Source of the DNA: Dehalococcoidia bacterium
Lineage (GTDB): Bacteria > Chloroflexota > Dehalococcoidia > Dehalococcoidales > RBG-16-60-22
Reading direction: 5' to 3'
Length of the DNA: 7,566 nucleotides
NCBI GenBank assembly: GCA_030613665.1
Contig: JAUWLN010000083.1
Coordinates: 1-7,566, forward strand
Positions 5,690-7,566 of the stretch are shown here, one piece after another. Made by a program: the position numbers and the translations under genes. The first letter of the stretch is position 1. Every line of letters starts with the position of its first letter. The notes beneath the pieces are model-generated. The model saw only the letters and a list, made by a program, of their open reading frames with translations. It ran no database searches and was not told the DNA's origin.

Positions 5690-7441
5690 TTGAACGCAGC
5701 CGAGTCAACTAAAAGTGAGCATCCAGCCCTTGACCCCATCAGGTTTGAAGTTATCCGGAACCTGATGCACGCTTTTGTAGAAGAGATGGCTGCCGCCCTG
5801 GCAAGGTCAGCCTACTCGACAAACATTAAAACCCGTCGCGACCATTCATGTACCTTCTTTGATGTCAAGGGAAGAATGGTAGACCAGGCTTCCGACCAGC
5901 CTTCCCACCTCGGCGCGCTGGTCTTCTCTGTGCCGGCAGTGTTGGAAGAGTATGGCATAGAGAATCTTGACCCTGGCGACGGGATACTGGTCAACGACGC
6001 GCACCGCGGCCTGGTCCACCTGAATGACGTTTGCCTTATCTCCCCCATCCATTACCAGGGAAAAATCTTCGGCTACGTGGCCAATGCTGCCCACCATGTT
6101 GATATCGGGGGGAGAGCCCCGGGAAGTATAGCCATGACAACGGACATTTTTCAGGAAGGGATAATCGTTCCGGGCGTAAAATTCGTGAAGCGCGGCGAAA
6201 TCGACAAGGACATGCTGAAATGGTTCATCGCGAATGTGCGCGGCAAGAAGGAGTCCGCGGGCGACCTCAGAGCCCAGGTGGCGGCAAATAAGCTCGGGGT
6301 ACGAAGAATAGTGGAGATACTGGATAAGTATGGCGCGGACGTGGTGAACACGGCCATAGAGCAGCTCCATGAATACACCGAGCGCAGGGTCCGCCACGAA
6401 TTACAGAAGTTTCCCGACGGTGTGTTTGAGGGGGATGCGTACGTTGATGAGGATGGTATAACCGATAAGCCGGTATATATAAAGGCAAAAGTAATCATAA
6501 AAAAGGGAGATGTGACCGTCGACCTGACAGGCTCGGACCCGCAGAACAGGGGGCCGATGAATTGCACCTTCGCCATGACCTACTCCGCAACAGCCTATCC
6601 TATCCGGGCCCTGCTTCCCTCAGACATGCCCATGAACGACGGCTTCTACCGGATGATAAAGGTCATCGCGCCCAAAGGCACCGTGGTGGACTGTAAATAC
6701 CCCGGCGCGGTGGTAGGCGGATGGGAGGTCGCGCAGAAGACCGTGGAAGCGGTCCTCAGAGCGCTCTCAAAAGCTATGCCCGACCGTGTCCCCGCCGAAA
6801 CCAAAAAGACCATCCTGCACATAGCCTTCGGCGGAGTCGACCCTCGACGCAAGGAGTACTACGTGTTTCTGGACACTTGCGGGGGCGGTTACGGAGGCAG
6901 GCCCACCAAGGACGGAGTCGACGCCGTGCAGGTCGCCCTCCAAAACGCAGAGAACTCGCCCATTGAGGAGCTTGAAACCGGGTATCCTGTCCTCATACTG
7001 AGATACGAGCTGCTCTCCGACTCCGAGGGCGCCGGCAAGTTCCGGGGAGGCCTGGGCCTGAGAAGAGACTACCGCTTCCGCGACCACGAAGCCAACGTCA
7101 CCATCCTTGCCGATACCGTCAAATTTCCCGCCCGGGGTATATTTGGAGGCCTGGACGGTAGGGGAGCCAGATACCTTCTGAACCCCGGGGGCGAGAACTT
7201 CAGGGATGCTGGTTCCAAGTCGACCTTTTACGCCAGCCCGACCGATACCGTCAGTATGCAGACCCCCGGAGGAGGAGGCTACGGCGACCCGTTTGAAAGA
7301 GACCCCGAAGCCGTGCTTGACGATGTGAGATGCGAGAAGGTTTCGCGGGACAGGGCTCGCGAGGTATACGGAGTCGTTATAAATCCGGAGAACTGGACGG
7401 TGGATGTACAGGAAACATCCAGGTTAAGAAAGACCAGGTGA
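5690..7441 (+). CDS. hyuB: Hydantoinase B/oxoprolinase family protein
   Basis: This 583-residue cytosolic protein is the HyuB-type subunit, of normal length. Landmarks in order are DPIRFEVIRN (15-24), NIKTRRDHSCTFFD (45-58), SHLGALVFSVP (72-82), PGDGILVNDAHRGLVHLND (95-113), AHHVDIGGRAPGS (134-146), QEGIIVPGVKF (155-165), GDLRAQVAAN (191-200), VDLTGSDPQNRGPMN (277-291), DSEGAGKFRGGLG (444-456) and TPGGGGYGDPFERDPE (525-540). HyuB proteins work with an ATP-binding HyuA partner to open hydantoin, oxoproline or lactam rings, or as subunits of acetone- or acetophenone-carboxylase-type enzymes. The sequence does not decide between these. The usual NDPYxGGTHLPD loop reads NDAHRGLVHLND, so substrate or metal handling may differ. 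The gene is the first of an operon with hyuA. Confidence 0.93.
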   Translation: MNAAESTKSEHPALDPIRFEVIRNLMHAFVEEMAAALARSAYSTNIKTRRDHSCTFFDVKGRMVDQASDQPSHLGALVFSVPAVLEEYGIENLDPGDGILVNDAHRGLVHLNDVCLISPIHYQGKIFGYVANAAHHVDIGGRAPGSIAMTTDIFQEGIIVPGVKFVKRGEIDKDMLKWFIANVRGKKESAGDLRAQVAANKLGVRRIVEILDKYGADVVNTAIEQLHEYTERRVRHELQKFPDGVFEGDAYVDEDGITDKPVYIKAKVIIKKGDVTVDLTGSDPQNRGPMNCTFAMTYSATAYPIRALLPSDMPMNDGFYRMIKVIAPKGTVVDCKYPGAVVGGWEVAQKTVEAVLRALSKAMPDRVPAETKKTILHIAFGGVDPRRKEYYVFLDTCGGGYGGRPTKDGVDAVQVALQNAENSPIEELETGYPVLILRYELLSDSEGAGKFRGGLGLRRDYRFRDHEANVTILADTVKFPARGIFGGLDGRGARYLLNPGGENFRDAGSKSTFYASPTDTVSMQTPGGGGYGDPFERDPEAVLDDVRCEKVSRDRAREVYGVVINPENWTVDVQETSRLRKTR

Positions 7442-7459
7442 TAACAGGAGGCGCAAACA

Positions 7460-7566
7460 ATGGCACAGTACAGACTCGGTGTTGATATCGGAGGAACCAT
7501 TACCGATACGGTTCTGGTGAACCTCGGGACGGGCGAGTTCCGAACCTCGAAGGTTTCAACCACCCC
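7460..7566 (+). CDS. hyuA: Hydantoinase A/oxoprolinase family protein, N-terminal fragment
   Basis: Only 35 complete codons are visible before the window ends. They read MAQYRLGVDIGGTITDTVLV and continue in the typical way through TGEFRTSKVSTT. GVDIGGTITD (7-16) is the phosphate-binding loop of the actin-like ATPase fold at the N-terminus of HyuA. An AGGAGG Shine-Dalgarno (7446-7451) sits eight bases before the ATG, and the gene begins 18 bases after the hyuB stop, so it is in the same operon. HyuA activates the substrate by phosphorylation and HyuB completes the reaction. In many clusters HyuA precedes HyuB; here the order is reversed. Confidence 0.9.
   Translation, partial: MAQYRLGVDIGGTITDTVLVNLGTGEFRTSKVSTT

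Noticed and set aside
5656..5712. 18-codon ORF as a real leader-peptide gene
   Set aside because: Its nearest Shine-Dalgarno-like sequence is only two bases from the ATG and the peptide has no attenuator-like codon run; kept only as a note in the leader finding.
6151..6576. 141-residue - strand ORF inside hyuB
   Set aside because: Antisense shadow of a gene with clear family motifs; no start signal of its own.

Overview
The window is a stretch of bacterial chromosome of moderate GC content that looks like ordinary accessory metabolism. It contains no phage, insertion-sequence, CRISPR or RNA-gene signature that I can see. The mix of genes suggests an anaerobic or facultative environmental bacterium, perhaps a Chloroflexota (Dehalococcoidia-like) lineage. 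That mix is a radical SAM protein tail, a hydantoinase/oxoprolinase-family pair, a TRAP transporter and a scrap of a B12-binding domain, plus extended -10 promoters of the form TTGTGCTAtAAT. The taxonomic guess rests on general gene content and promoter style and is weak.

Left part, + strand (1-3183). The 3' end of a radical SAM-like protein with a cysteine-rich tail (1-693) comes first. A well-formed extended -10 promoter follows, overlapping a near-perfect palindrome (716-735), and drives a 59-codon two-helix membrane protein whose only sensible start is an ATC codon (778-957). A second, looser inverted repeat with the same arms (980-1005) lies just after that gene. Next are a 110-residue protein with one membrane helix and a winged-helix-like tail (1064-1396), a class I SAM-dependent methyltransferase (1461-2279) and a DUF72 (YecE-like) TIM-barrel protein (2311-3183). 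These last genes are close enough to be partly co-transcribed.

Middle, - strand (3425-5271). dctQ and dctM, the two membrane subunits of a TRAP transporter, overlap by four bases. No dctP substrate-binding gene lies beside them. They converge on the DUF72 gene across a 241-base gap that holds a strong hairpin and one doubtful small ORF.

Right part, + strand (5272-7566). A 418-base region without an intact gene carries a short decayed piece resembling a cobalamin-binding domain. It is followed by a candidate promoter and a long leader containing a stem-loop. Then comes a complete HyuB-type hydantoinase/oxoprolinase subunit (5690-7441, TTG start behind a perfect Shine-Dalgarno). The first 35 codons of a HyuA-type ATP-binding subunit (7460 to the window end) follow 18 bases later. 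HyuA and HyuB together normally carry out ATP-dependent opening or carboxylation of a hydantoin-, oxoproline- or ketone-type substrate. The divergent TRAP permease may import that substrate or a product of it, but this is inferred from position only. I do not see a clearly new multi-gene system. The most notable signals are the ATC start, the repeated TTGTGCTA motif, the TRAP pair without its receptor and the B12-domain remnant.
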